From assembly GCA_002371825.1 (NCBI GenBank), contig DFHF01000009.1:880-24071 (forward strand): DNA of 23,192 bases, in the 5' to 3' direction. A model generated the notes under the pieces. The model was given only the letters and a program-made list of their open reading frames with translations. It was not told where the DNA came from and did no database searches. The translations under genes and the position numbers were made by a program. The stretch is from Ruminococcus flavefaciens. GTDB lineage: Bacteria > Bacillota > Clostridia > Oscillospirales > Ruminococcaceae. Below are positions 13,903-21,750 of this stretch, piece by piece; position 1 is the stretch's first letter; every line of letters begins with the position of its first letter.

Positions 13903-16851
13903 TCAGTCAAGTCCGAGATTCTTCCGCTTTCTGGCGATCTCATCATTGATGTCCTTGTTGTACAAGATAAGCGTATCACGGGGATTGTCATGCTCGTTTA
14001 CCGTCTCACGAAAAGCGTTCATGATATTTCTTGTAACAGCATAGGATGAAGGGATGACCGGTATCTCCACAAGCTCATCCTGCTGAGCTCTGAGCCTTCT
14101 GAGCTCGTCCTCGGACCATGAGAGCATTCCGAGAGCCTCTGTATTGGCAGTATCGAATCTTCCCATCTGCCCCAGCAGCCCCTCTATCTGGGTACCGAAC
14201 TGAGCCTGAGTATCCGCCTCCGTGAACCACTTCACGAATTTCCAGGCATTCTCCTTGCTGCTCACCTTGTTGAATATCACAGCTCCTGCTCCGCTGGAAT
14301 TGGCTGCATGGGAAACAGTACCGTCCTCACGCACCGTACCCGGCACCGGACAGAAATCCCATAAGCCCTTTATCTCAGGAGAAGCTACCGACAGCTGGTT
14401 ATAGAAGGTGTAGTTGGCTATAACTATGGGATACTCACCTGTCCTGAAACGGCTGAAGGCATCATAGCTCTGGGCGAAGCTGTATTTGGTGTAGAAATCG
14501 GTCCACTGCTCAAAGGCCTGTACCGCCTCTATGGAATCAAAATTCGACCTGGTCTGTCCCGGGTCATAGTAGTTTATCCCACGCTGAAGCAAAAGCATGG
14601 CAAAGGTATGTCCGGCCTCTGTTGCAGGCGAGATATTCGCCGGCGGCAGGACAAGTCCCACATTCATATAATTCCGCTGTATAGCCGGCAGCATATCCGT
14701 CAGCTCATCCCATGTTTCAGGCGGATGACTGTACCCCAGCTCTGTGAGGACATCCGTCCTGTAAAACATCATGGGCCAGGTCTGACTTATGGGAAGTCCG
14801 TAGCAGCCGCCGTTATAGGTATACTGTGTAGCTGCATTTTGCTGGAAGCGCCGGCTGACCTCGTCAAAATCGTCAAACTGCTTCATATCCACAAGCAGGT
14901 CCCGGCAGGCAAGGTTAACGGGGAACTCTCCCCCCAGAAACAGCGCCACATCCGGTCCCTTTCCGGCAAGAGCAGCCTCAACTACTCCTCCCACGACCAG
15001 ATTTACCGCTACCGGTATGCCGTACTCAGGGATGAACTGATTTTCAGTCATCTCCTTCACCACCTGAGCCTGATCTCTTCCCAGAGATACCCATACTGTT
15101 ATGGCATCCTCGCCGGTAACATCGGAAAGGGTGGTATAATCCTCAAAGAATGAACCGATAAAGGCATCAAATCCGAATTTCAAAGACTTGCCCACCTTTT
15201 TCCGGCAGCTTGTAAAGTCTCTGTCCTCAGAGGCAAATTCTATGTAATCCACTTCCAGCGGCTGGTCCCGGTAGTCCCTCATCCAGGCCGATATAGAAGC
15301 GATATTGTCCTTTATCTGGGCAAGATATGAAGGTATCTTCAAGGGCTTGTCCACACATTTATCAAGTATCACCGTCATGCGCTGGAGCACAGCCGCCTCA
15401 GAGCCGGACGAGCCCGAAAGGCTCTCTATCTCATCCTGTATATCACTCAGCTCTCCGGAGAGCCTTTCAAGGTCCTCCACCAGCCCGGGTATCTTTTCGT
15501 GGACATAATAATCCGTATATTTATCCGGAGCCGGACCCGTCAGCATGAGTACGTTCCTGTAGCAGGTATTCAGCTCAGATACTGCCTTATCCAGCTTCCT
15601 CATGGAATCGCCTATCTCCCCGGGAACAGCTTCAAGTGTGATAGTATGGTCTCTTCCGGCGTCAAGATAGACATAAACATATCCGTCATCAGTCTCAGGA
15701 CTTACCACGTTCCAGCTGTTGTTGTAGCTGAATTTTACCTGCTCCATTTCCTGACATGGCACTTTCCCGTCGATATAAATGCGTCTGTTGGAGTAGAAGC
15801 CTCTCATCTGGTTCTGTCTGGACTTTATCCCTATCTTATACCATCCGTCATTGCCCACAAGCTCTTTTGGGATATCCCAGGTGACTGACTGGAGCGCTTT
15901 CTTCCAGTTTCCTCCGCCAATGGTATTGTATACCACCTTCCTCGGGTCAGAGGGTGACATCAGATAATTTGTATTATCATAGGTGGGATAGAGGGTAGCA
16001 TCGGATTTATATGCTGCATTTTCGCCCTCGATACGGAAAACTCTTGACGGAGTGCTCTCCACTGTCACATCTGTATTTACAGAAGCCGCATATTCCTCAT
16101 AGTCAGGGCTCTTCTCCGGAGCCGCAAAACTGAAGCTTTCTATTGCCACCTGAGCTCTTTCGGAGGTGAAGCTTATCTCATGCTTTCCCTTGCTGAGATA
16201 GAAGAAAAGCGGTTCACCGAAAAGTCCGTCCACATCTCCTGCCCAGCGAGTCTGCCACATCTCCTTCTGCACCTGAGGCGGACGCACCTGATTCCCCCGT
16301 GAATCCTTGTAAATATCCTGTTCATTGACCCATACACGGCCAAAAGTAAGCCTGGAGGCGGTATCATAGGGGAAGCTGCCGTCTATCTTCATAGCAAGCT
16401 CAACATAGGAGCTGCTGGAGACAAGTCCGCAGTAAGTCATGCTGAGGCAGTATAATCCCTGCTCTTCAACATTTATATCGTAACTTACCTCTCCGCCGCT
16501 GCTCTCCCACAAAAGAACATCATCCATTGCAGTTCCGTCAGCGACATAACTGCCGACTGCCATATCTCCGCTGCAATATGAGTAATCGCTGCCGGCCACC
16601 CGGATAACTTTCTCCGGACGATTTTCCCCGGAATAGATATCATAGTAATCACTGAACGTGAGCAGTCCGGGGTCTACAGGCTCGATGGTATAGTAATCCT
16701 TTTCCATTTCTGCCAGAACGGCTGCTGAAGGAACATATTCCTTCTCCTCTTCTTCACCGGCCATTGCCGGAAATACACTGCAGAAGCTTCCTGCCAGCAC
16801 AGCTGAAACTATGCCCGAGACTGTTCTGCGTAAGATATTTCTGAATCTCAT
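13903..16851 (-). CDS. Giant extracellular solute-binding protein with N-terminal beta domains
   Basis: First gene of the operon. The ATG at 16851 has AAAGGGGG six bases upstream and gives 982 residues; upstream in-frame starts would bury the signal peptide. Signal peptide at 1-31 (cleavage near AMA); no lipobox Cys is at the right place. Residues about 80-245 and 268-410 are two beta-rich regions resembling CBM6/35-like jelly rolls (KGKHEISFTSERAQVAIESF; DAGRDHTITLEAVP). Residues 411-540 are mostly helical. From about 575 onward comes a family-1 type binding domain: ITVWVSLGRD, KGPDVALFLGGE (631-642), YNGGCYGLPISQTWPMMFY (679-697), ENAWKFVKWFTEAD (867-880). Sugar-binding proteins are usually about 400-450 residues, so over half the protein is extra. 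The extra domains may recognise polymeric glycan; that is inference. Confidence 0.9.
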   Translation of the reverse strand: MRFRNILRRTVSGIVSAVLAGSFCSVFPAMAGEEEEKEYVPSAAVLAEMEKDYYTIEPVDPGLLTFSDYYDIYSGENRPEKVIRVAGSDYSYCSGDMAVGSYVADGTAMDDVLLWESSGGEVSYDINVEEQGLYCLSMTYCGLVSSSSYVELAMKIDGSFPYDTASRLTFGRVWVNEQDIYKDSRGNQVRPPQVQKEMWQTRWAGDVDGLFGEPLFFYLSKGKHEISFTSERAQVAIESFSFAAPEKSPDYEEYAASVNTDVTVESTPSRVFRIEGENAAYKSDATLYPTYDNTNYLMSPSDPRKVVYNTIGGGNWKKALQSVTWDIPKELVGNDGWYKIGIKSRQNQMRGFYSNRRIYIDGKVPCQEMEQVKFSYNNSWNVVSPETDDGYVYVYLDAGRDHTITLEAVPGEIGDSMRKLDKAVSELNTCYRNVLMLTGPAPDKYTDYYVHEKIPGLVEDLERLSGELSDIQDEIESLSGSSGSEAAVLQRMTVILDKCVDKPLKIPSYLAQIKDNIASISAWMRDYRDQPLEVDYIEFASEDRDFTSCRKKVGKSLKFGFDAFIGSFFEDYTTLSDVTGEDAITVWVSLGRDQAQVVKEMTENQFIPEYGIPVAVNLVVGGVVEAALAGKGPDVALFLGGEFPVNLACRDLLVDMKQFDDFDEVSRRFQQNAATQYTYNGGCYGLPISQTWPMMFYRTDVLTELGYSHPPETWDELTDMLPAIQRNYMNVGLVLPPANISPATEAGHTFAMLLLQRGINYYDPGQTRSNFDSIEAVQAFEQWTDFYTKYSFAQSYDAFSRFRTGEYPIVIANYTFYNQLSVASPEIKGLWDFCPVPGTVREDGTVSHAANSSGAGAVIFNKVSSKENAWKFVKWFTEADTQAQFGTQIEGLLGQMGRFDTANTEALGMLSWSEDELRRLRAQQDELVEIPVIPSSYAVTRNIMNAFRETVNEHDNPRDTLILYNKDINDEIARKRKNLGLD

Positions 16852-17028
16852 ACCTGTCCCCCTTTCTGAAATACTGTTATCAGCATACGACAAAAAGGCC
16901 CTCGGCCGATCATTTCCAAAAAGATCACGATCCATCAGGGCTAATATGATGCACCGCGGCAGCGGTGAGGCCAATGATTCAAAAAATCACCCATCCACAT
17001 TCTTCTGTAAGAACTGCATAAATCCTTT
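16852..17028 (-). promoter_or_regulatory. Long 5' leader of the ABC operon
   Basis: About 177 bases separate the predicted transcription start from the binding-protein ATG. On the transcribed strand there are hairpins TTCTT/AAGAA (17000-17013) and CACCGC/GCGGTG (16952-16967). There is also a 10-codon open frame at 16987-17019 (MQFLQKNVDG) preceded by AAAGGA at very short spacing. A weak GGCC-GAG-GGCC stem followed by five U residues lies near 16896-16911. None of this amounts to a recognised riboswitch. A regulatory role is possible but not shown. Confidence 0.35.
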
Positions 17029-17034
17029 AAAATA

Positions 17035-17063
17035 AGTATACCAAAATATGCGCTGATTGTCAA
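17035..17063 (-). promoter_or_regulatory. Sigma-A promoter of the eight-gene ABC operon
   Basis: On the minus strand there is a perfect -35 box TTGACA (17058-17063), a 17-base spacer and a -10 box TATACT (17035-17040) with TGG just before it (extended -10). Predicted start is near 17028. I see no clear palindromic operator overlapping it and no regulator gene nearby, so control, if any, acts through a distant regulator or the leader. Confidence 0.85.
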
Positions 17064-17333
17064 CAGATTTTTTACAAGCTTCTCAGCAGATGAGCCCCCG
17101 AGATAATAAGTCCGGAGCAGCAGCTTTTGATGACTCAGCCCCAGGGATCACATATGTCTTCCACAGCGCAATATAATTCATTGATACTGTTCCGCCCAAG
17201 ATTTCTGAGGTGTCTTAACTGATACACTTTTTTGCTCCGGATAAAACTATCAGGCGGTATCCCACGTCGTGTTTTTGTGCATCAGCACCAGTGGAGGCCT
17301 GGATATAGCGGGATTTTTTGTCATATACCACTA
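17064..17333. other. Intergenic stretch between divergent operons, no clear gene
   Basis: About 270 bases between the leftward ABC-operon promoter and the rightward exporter promoters. It carries no ORF with a convincing start and family. A 31-codon minus-strand frame at 17135-17227, beginning at a GTG with GGAG upstream, ends in AVEDICDPWG, but I do not recognise it. A 9-bp inverted repeat TCCGGAGCA / TGCTCCGGA occurs at 17111-17119 and 17233-17241, which could be chance. It may be the remnant of a decayed gene. Confidence 0.4.
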
Positions 17334-17362
17334 TTGACAAAAGCGTATATCTGTTATATACT
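17334..17362 (+). promoter_or_regulatory. Upstream promoter P1 of the ABC exporter, with palindromes
   Basis: TTGACA (17334-17339), 17-base spacer, TATACT (17357-17362). The palindrome GTATAT-CTGTT-ATATAC (17345-17361) spans the spacer and -10 box. A second perfect inverted repeat, CTGTTTAT/ATAAACAG with a 7-base loop (17361-17383), overlaps the -10 box and start site. Both are placed where a repressor would block polymerase. Confidence 0.75.
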
Positions 17363-17402
17363 GTTTATAGAACACATAAACAGTTCTGTTTCAGATCCTA
17401 CA

Positions 17403-17441
17403 TTGACATATTGCAAACAATATGTTATTATTATCAATATG
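17403..17441 (+). promoter_or_regulatory. Downstream promoter P2 of the ABC exporter, with operator-like repeat
   Basis: TTGACA (17403-17408), 17-base spacer, TATTAT (17426-17431). The spacer is almost entirely a perfect inverted repeat ACATATTG-CAAA-CAATATGT (17406-17425), and a third CAATATG half-site follows at 17435-17441. This is a typical layout for a dimeric repressor of the GntR, MarR or TetR kind. No regulator gene is in the window, so its identity is open. Confidence 0.78.
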
Positions 17442-17482
17442 ATGATCCAAACGGACATAAACTATTTTTTAAGGAGGCCGCC

Positions 17483-18223
17483 ATGGGAAACGTACTTGAA
17501 GTCAAAGAACTATCCAAGCAGTACACCAAGGTGCTGGCCGCCGATAAGGTCAGCTTTGAAATAGGCGAAGGCGAGATCTTCGCTCTTATCGGACCGAACG
17601 GCGCCGGCAAAACTACCACCATACGCATGATCTCTACTCTCCTCACGCCTACATCAGGAGACGCAGTTATCGCAGGACACAGTGTTGTCAATGAACCGGA
17701 AAAGGTCAGGGAAAGCATTACATACCTCCCGGACGAGGCCGGAGCCTATAAGAATATGACCGGTATAAAATACCTCAGATTCATGGCCGGACTTTTCTTC
17801 TCGGATATCGATGACATCAACAACAGTGTTGAACGTGCAAAGAACATCTGCGGACTGGGAGACCGTCTTGAAGACAAGATAGGCAGCTACAGCCGAGGCA
17901 TGATAAGAAAGCTCCTGCTCTCCCGTGCTGTAATGACCAAGCCAAAGCTGGCTATACTTGATGAACCTACCAGCGGACTTGATGTTCTCAATGCGATAGA
18001 AATAAGAAAAATGATAAAGAAAATGGCTGTGGAAGAAGGTATGTCCTTCCTGCTCTCATCCCATAATATGCTGGAGATAGAATTTGTCTCCGACCGTGTT
18101 GGTATTATCTCCAAGGGACATCTCATGGTGACCGGTACCTCCGCAGAGCTGAAAGAGCGCTATCAGGCCGCTAACCTTGAAGAAGTTTTTGAAAGGGTGG
18201 TGAAGGAAAATGAAATTCATTAA
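17483..18223 (+). CDS. ABC transporter ATP-binding protein (NatA-like exporter family)
   Basis: Cytoplasmic ATPase of an ABC-2 type exporter. The ATG at 17483 has a full AAGGAGG site (17471-17477), giving 246 residues. Walker A GPNGAGKTT is at 37-45, the Q-loop region YLPDEAGAYKNMTG at 81-94, and the signature at 136-140 is degenerate, YSRGM instead of LSGGQ. Walker B LAILDE is at 156-161 with the D-loop SGLD at 164-167, and the switch histidine is His194 (SSHNM). The Asp in place of the Q-loop Gln and the SRGM signature both occur in the NatA/YhaQ-type subgroup. The gene overlaps the permease gene by 14 bases. The cargo (ion, lipid, peptide or drug) cannot be told from sequence. The two promoters upstream suggest induced expression. 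Confidence 0.93.
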   Translation: MGNVLEVKELSKQYTKVLAADKVSFEIGEGEIFALIGPNGAGKTTTIRMISTLLTPTSGDAVIAGHSVVNEPEKVRESITYLPDEAGAYKNMTGIKYLRFMAGLFFSDIDDINNSVERAKNICGLGDRLEDKIGSYSRGMIRKLLLSRAVMTKPKLAILDEPTSGLDVLNAIEIRKMIKKMAVEEGMSFLLSSHNMLEIEFVSDRVGIISKGHLMVTGTSAELKERYQAANLEEVFERVVKENEIH

Positions 18224-19580
18224 CCTGCTGAAAAAAGAGCTGAGCGAACTCATAAACATTCAGATGATCCTCAGCCTTGTACTCACCATGGGAATATTCA
18301 TGATACTGGGAAATGTTATGAAATCCTCCATCGATGAGGCTATCGACAGTACAAAGAATGTAACTATCAACATAAGTGACCGTGATCAGACTGATTTCAC
18401 AAAGGCTATCGAGCAAGCCCTGCTGGATATAAACGATGATCCGGATGAAAATACCAGCGTCAAGCTCAAGTATTTCGATACCACCGGCGATGACTATGCA
18501 AAGATCCTTGAGGATAACGATATCAATAATATTGTTATCATCCCCGAAGGCTTTACCAAAAAGGTAGAAGCTGACGAGCGCCCGAATATCATCAGCGTCA
18601 ATCGTATGGAATCAGCTGCAACTCTTTCCAATATCTCTGACGGAAACAGCAGCGCTATAAGCCTTATAAGAGATTGTATCTCATCAAGCATCGCTTCCGA
18701 GTACAATATCTCCGAGGAAAAATATGACCTTCTTGAATATCCTGTGGATGTTACAGACAATACAGTCATAGATGATAAATCAGCAGAGATCAGCTCAGGT
18801 TCTATCATGGCAAAGATCTCTATACAGAACATGATACTCCCTATCATCGTTTTCGTACTCATCATCTTCACATCGCAGATGCTTATGAATGCTATCGCAA
18901 ACGAAAAGATAGACAAGACTCTTGAGACACTTCTCTCAGCACCAGTCTCAAGACTTGCAATTATCGGTTCAAAAATGCTTGCAGCTGCTATAATCGCACT
19001 TATCAATGCCGCTGTTTTCATGTTCGGATTCTCATTCTTCGTATCCGACAGCACCACAGAGGTCACAGAGACTGCAAAAACAGCTGTAGAAGGCTCCATA
19101 TCAATGGACGAGGCCTTCAGGCAGCTTGGTATCTCTCTCAGCACAGGAGACTATATCCTTGTAGGCCTCCAGCTCTTCTTCACTATCCTTATCTGCCTCT
19201 CAGCTTCACTTATACTTGGTGCTCTGGTAGATGACCCGAAGAAGACCCAGAATATGCTCATGCCTATCATGATGCTGGCTATCGTGCCCTATATGATATC
19301 AATGCTTGCAGATATCAACACTCTCCCCACTCCTGTAAAGCTCGTTGTATACGCTATCCCCTTCACTCATACATTCACATCTATACCCAATCTGATGTTC
19401 GGCCACACTACACTGTTTATCTTCGGCCTTATCTACCAGATACTTTTCTTCATTGTCTGCATCTTCTTCGCCCTCAGAATATTCATGACCGACAGGATAT
19501 TCACCATATCCCTTAACTTCGGCCAGAAAAACAAGTATAAGAAAAAGAAAAAGGGCGCAGCAGCCTCAGATGAAGAATAA
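18210..19580 (+). CDS. ABC-2 type exporter permease (NatB-like)
   Basis: Membrane subunit for the ATPase just upstream. The 456-residue product has one N-terminal span (about 18-36), a large hydrophilic loop of about 170 residues (37-205) predicted outside, and then five or six spans (about 206-230, 252-277, 314-340, 348-367, 375-398 and 402-424). The segment NEKIDKTLETLLSAPVSRLA at 231-250 is the hallmark amphipathic coupling region of the ABC2_membrane_3/NatB group. It ends with a Lys-rich cytoplasmic tail, then an acidic end. AAGGAA just upstream of the ATG lies inside the ATPase gene, so translation is coupled. A strong terminator follows 24 bases later, making this a two-gene operon. Confidence 0.92.
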   Translation: MKFINLLKKELSELINIQMILSLVLTMGIFMILGNVMKSSIDEAIDSTKNVTINISDRDQTDFTKAIEQALLDINDDPDENTSVKLKYFDTTGDDYAKILEDNDINNIVIIPEGFTKKVEADERPNIISVNRMESAATLSNISDGNSSAISLIRDCISSSIASEYNISEEKYDLLEYPVDVTDNTVIDDKSAEISSGSIMAKISIQNMILPIIVFVLIIFTSQMLMNAIANEKIDKTLETLLSAPVSRLAIIGSKMLAAAIIALINAAVFMFGFSFFVSDSTTEVTETAKTAVEGSISMDEAFRQLGISLSTGDYILVGLQLFFTILICLSASLILGALVDDPKKTQNMLMPIMMLAIVPYMISMLADINTLPTPVKLVVYAIPFTHTFTSIPNLMFGHTTLFIFGLIYQILFFIVCIFFALRIFMTDRIFTISLNFGQKNKYKKKKKGAAASDEE

Positions 19581-19604
19581 ATTATTCTGAAAAATGTATA
19601 TCAG

Positions 19605-19637
19605 GAACAGCAGCTGAGAAAGCTGCTGTTCTTTTTT
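19605..19637 (+). terminator. Intrinsic terminator of the exporter operon
   Basis: A perfect 11-bp stem GAACAGCAGCT / AGCTGCTGTTC with a GAGAA loop, followed by six T residues and then CTTTTT. It is a textbook terminator for rightward transcription, 24 bases after the permease stop. Confidence 0.95.
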
Positions 19638-19685
19638 CTTTTTACTTAAAATCTTTTCAGACTTTAAAATTTTTTCCGGAAATCA

Positions 19686-19714
19686 TTGACAACCAGATGC
19701 AACTCTGATATAAT
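19686..19714 (+). promoter_or_regulatory. Consensus sigma-A promoter of the dockerin protein gene
   Basis: TTGACA (19686-19691), 17-base spacer, TATAAT (19709-19714): both boxes match consensus exactly. An A/T-rich run lies upstream (19640-19680). Predicted start is near 19721, giving a leader of about 80 bases. It suggests strong, possibly constitutive, expression. Confidence 0.9.
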
Positions 19715-19803
19715 AAATAAAGCGTTTTATAACTATCTTGCGCAACGATATTTTACCAAAACGTCTTAACATTATTCATTATAAAAGGATTGGAAGAAAT
19801 AAT

Positions 19804-21573
19804 ATGAAACCTATTAAATCATTGATTGCAGCAGTTTCTGCACTTACTCTCTGCATAACACCTTTTGCACTCAACAATGCACCGGCTGCTACTGTTTCTT
19901 ATGCAGCTTCATCAACTGCCGGAACAGCAAGCACACTCTCTATCCCTGACAACAACATTGAGCTTAACCTCTCAAGACGCAGATACGGCGGCGGAGCCGG
20001 ATTTGCAGCAAGCGGCTCCGGCTGGGCTACTACTGACGGCGGAAACACTTTAAGCTCAAGTGCAAAATACAAGTCAAGAGTTAGTATTGGCTGGTTAAAT
20101 AATGGTTCAAAGATCACAAAGCGCAACTTTTACGTTACTCTCCAGGTACCCAAGAGCTGTACAACAAGTCCCAGAGAGCTTATAGAGATCAATGTACAGT
20201 ACAAGGAAGGAACTCATTCTGAAGGATCAATGACCCTTAATAATGAGAAGTTACAGATAACAAATATAACTCCTGCAAATTCTTCTGTAAATAAATACAG
20301 CATCGTAGTTCCCTTCTCTGCATACGGAGATAAGTTCAAGGTGAACGTTGACTTTAAGCACAACGGCGCTTACACCCTCCAGAACCAACTCACAACTGTT
20401 TCTTCATTTGCTGTATCTGATGCAGATGTAGGATATACACATTGTGATGCAACCTACAGCTCAGGTGAGTCTATCCATATGCTCCTCAAAACTGACGGTG
20501 CTTCAACAGAAGAGACCAGACAGTATATGAGAATGCTCTGCCGTTACATGAACAGCCTTTCAGATATCACCGGTATCAAGCATAAGAATATCTATGTAAT
20601 GTTCGATGAGCCGCATACAACCTGCCCTCAGTGCAACCATTTTGTAATGTCCTCTGACGGCACAACTGTTGTTGTTATGATGCCTGAAAATTACGGTAAT
20701 TTCGGTGCTGATTCCGGACTCATCTCCTATAAGGATACTTTAAAAAACTGCCAGCTTGACTGGGGTCTCATGCATGAGCTCGCTCACTGCTACTCCTTCA
20801 CAAGCAAGGATAGCAGATTTGCAGCAGTTTACAACTACTCACTCGACGACGCTCACACAAATGCAAGAGGCGCTGTTGCTTTACAGAACTGTGCTCAGCT
20901 CAGAAATATTGAAGTAGTACTCGACGGTCATAAACTCGGAAAGTACAATACAGCACTTACTAAAGCCAGAGACCTCTACTCCAGCGATCCTATCTTCCAG
21001 GTTATCGGAGTATTCGGCAAATACGGAAGCACTGTAACAGACGGCTGGGTAAAGCTTGAGAAGTACTTCAGCGGCACATACAACGGTGAAAACGGCCAGT
21101 TTGAATCTCCTAATATCATAAACGGTGTTGTTTATGGTGCACAGGAAGTAATTGATGAAAAATCAAACTACTGGTACAAAGACATCCTTTTCAAGTCACC
21201 TGATACATACCGCTTCATCAACAGTATGTACTACCTCAGCAAGAACGCTGCATCCAACGGATATGGCGCTACAAAGGAAAATTTCAAAAAGTTCCTCAAG
21301 GAATTTGCAGGTGCTAATGTATTTGCAAACTTTGTAAAAAGCACTAATAAAAGCAGCCTCGGCGAAGCAAGCGTTTCCAAGATCAAGGGCGATCTCAACC
21401 TTGATAAGAAGGTAAACAGCACAGATATAATATTTGCAGACAGATATTTTGCTGATAACTACAATGCAAACAACAACGGTCTTTCACCTGAGGGCGCATT
21501 CAACTTTGATATGAATTCTGACGGTTATATCAACCAGGAAGATCTCAATCAGCTCAAGAAGCTTGCAAAGTGA
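19804..21573 (+). CDS. Secreted HExxH metallopeptidase-like protein with C-terminal dockerin
   Basis: Secreted protein of 589 residues from the ATG at 19804 (GGAAG seven bases upstream). Signal peptide with cleavage near SYA (34) or PAA (29). Residues about 50-205 form a beta-rich, CBM-like region (NIELNLSRRRYGGG; YSIVVPFSAYGDKFKVNVDF). A middle region carries CPQC at 274-277 and MHELAHCYSF at 323-332, whose HELAH (324-328) is a zinc-binding HExxH with Glu325 catalytic. The third ligand is unclear: Asp348/Asp349 of LDDAHTNARGAV fit the position taken by Glu in M60-like enzymes. Residues 528-589 are a dockerin with two calcium loops (Asp530-Asn532-Asp534...Asp541 and Asp569-Asn571-Asp573...Asp580), the module that plugs into cohesins of cellulosome-type scaffolds. 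Monocistronic, with its own promoter and terminator. The substrate (mucin glycoprotein or other protein) is unknown. Confidence 0.85.
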   Translation: MKPIKSLIAAVSALTLCITPFALNNAPAATVSYAASSTAGTASTLSIPDNNIELNLSRRRYGGGAGFAASGSGWATTDGGNTLSSSAKYKSRVSIGWLNNGSKITKRNFYVTLQVPKSCTTSPRELIEINVQYKEGTHSEGSMTLNNEKLQITNITPANSSVNKYSIVVPFSAYGDKFKVNVDFKHNGAYTLQNQLTTVSSFAVSDADVGYTHCDATYSSGESIHMLLKTDGASTEETRQYMRMLCRYMNSLSDITGIKHKNIYVMFDEPHTTCPQCNHFVMSSDGTTVVVMMPENYGNFGADSGLISYKDTLKNCQLDWGLMHELAHCYSFTSKDSRFAAVYNYSLDDAHTNARGAVALQNCAQLRNIEVVLDGHKLGKYNTALTKARDLYSSDPIFQVIGVFGKYGSTVTDGWVKLEKYFSGTYNGENGQFESPNIINGVVYGAQEVIDEKSNYWYKDILFKSPDTYRFINSMYYLSKNAASNGYGATKENFKKFLKEFAGANVFANFVKSTNKSSLGEASVSKIKGDLNLDKKVNSTDIIFADRYFADNYNANNNGLSPEGAFNFDMNSDGYINQEDLNQLKKLAK

Positions 21574-21595
21574 TCGTATCTTCTTAAATAATATC

Positions 21596-21622
21596 AGTCC
21601 TCCCTGCGGGGAGGACTTTTTT
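21596..21622 (+). terminator. Intrinsic terminator after the dockerin gene
   Basis: A 9-bp stem AGTCCTCCC / GGGAGGACT with a TGCG loop and six T residues (the T-run starts with the last stem base), 22 bases past the stop codon. Separates the dockerin gene from the following gene. Confidence 0.92.
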
Positions 21623-21679
21623 ATTAAAGGCAAGTGATAATATTGTTTCCCCGCCAAGCCCTATTATTACCATAAGTAC

Positions 21680-21708
21680 TTGACAAAAGACCGAATATAG
21701 GTTAAAAT
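21680..21708 (+). promoter_or_regulatory. Sigma-A promoter of the PEP mutase gene
   Basis: TTGACA (21680-21685), 17-base spacer, TAAAAT (21703-21708). Predicted start near 21715, about 36 bases before the ATG. No obvious operator repeat. Confidence 0.85.
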
Positions 21709-21750
21709 ATTTTTACAGGTCTACTGATAAAAGGAGGATTCGAGGATAAT

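Noticed and set aside
16852..16974. Longer N-terminus for the giant binding protein (TTG at 16974)
   Set aside because: It would place 41 residues before a normal signal peptide; the ATG at 16851 has its own ribosome site.
17111..17241. Terminal inverted repeats of an insertion sequence (TCCGGAGCA / TGCTCCGGA)
   Set aside because: Arms are only 9 bp with no flanking target duplication and no transposase frame; chance is a fair explanation.
18494..19144. 216-codon minus-strand frame inside the exporter permease gene
   Set aside because: It is a mirror frame of a well-supported membrane protein with biased composition, and no promoter or ribosome site serves it.
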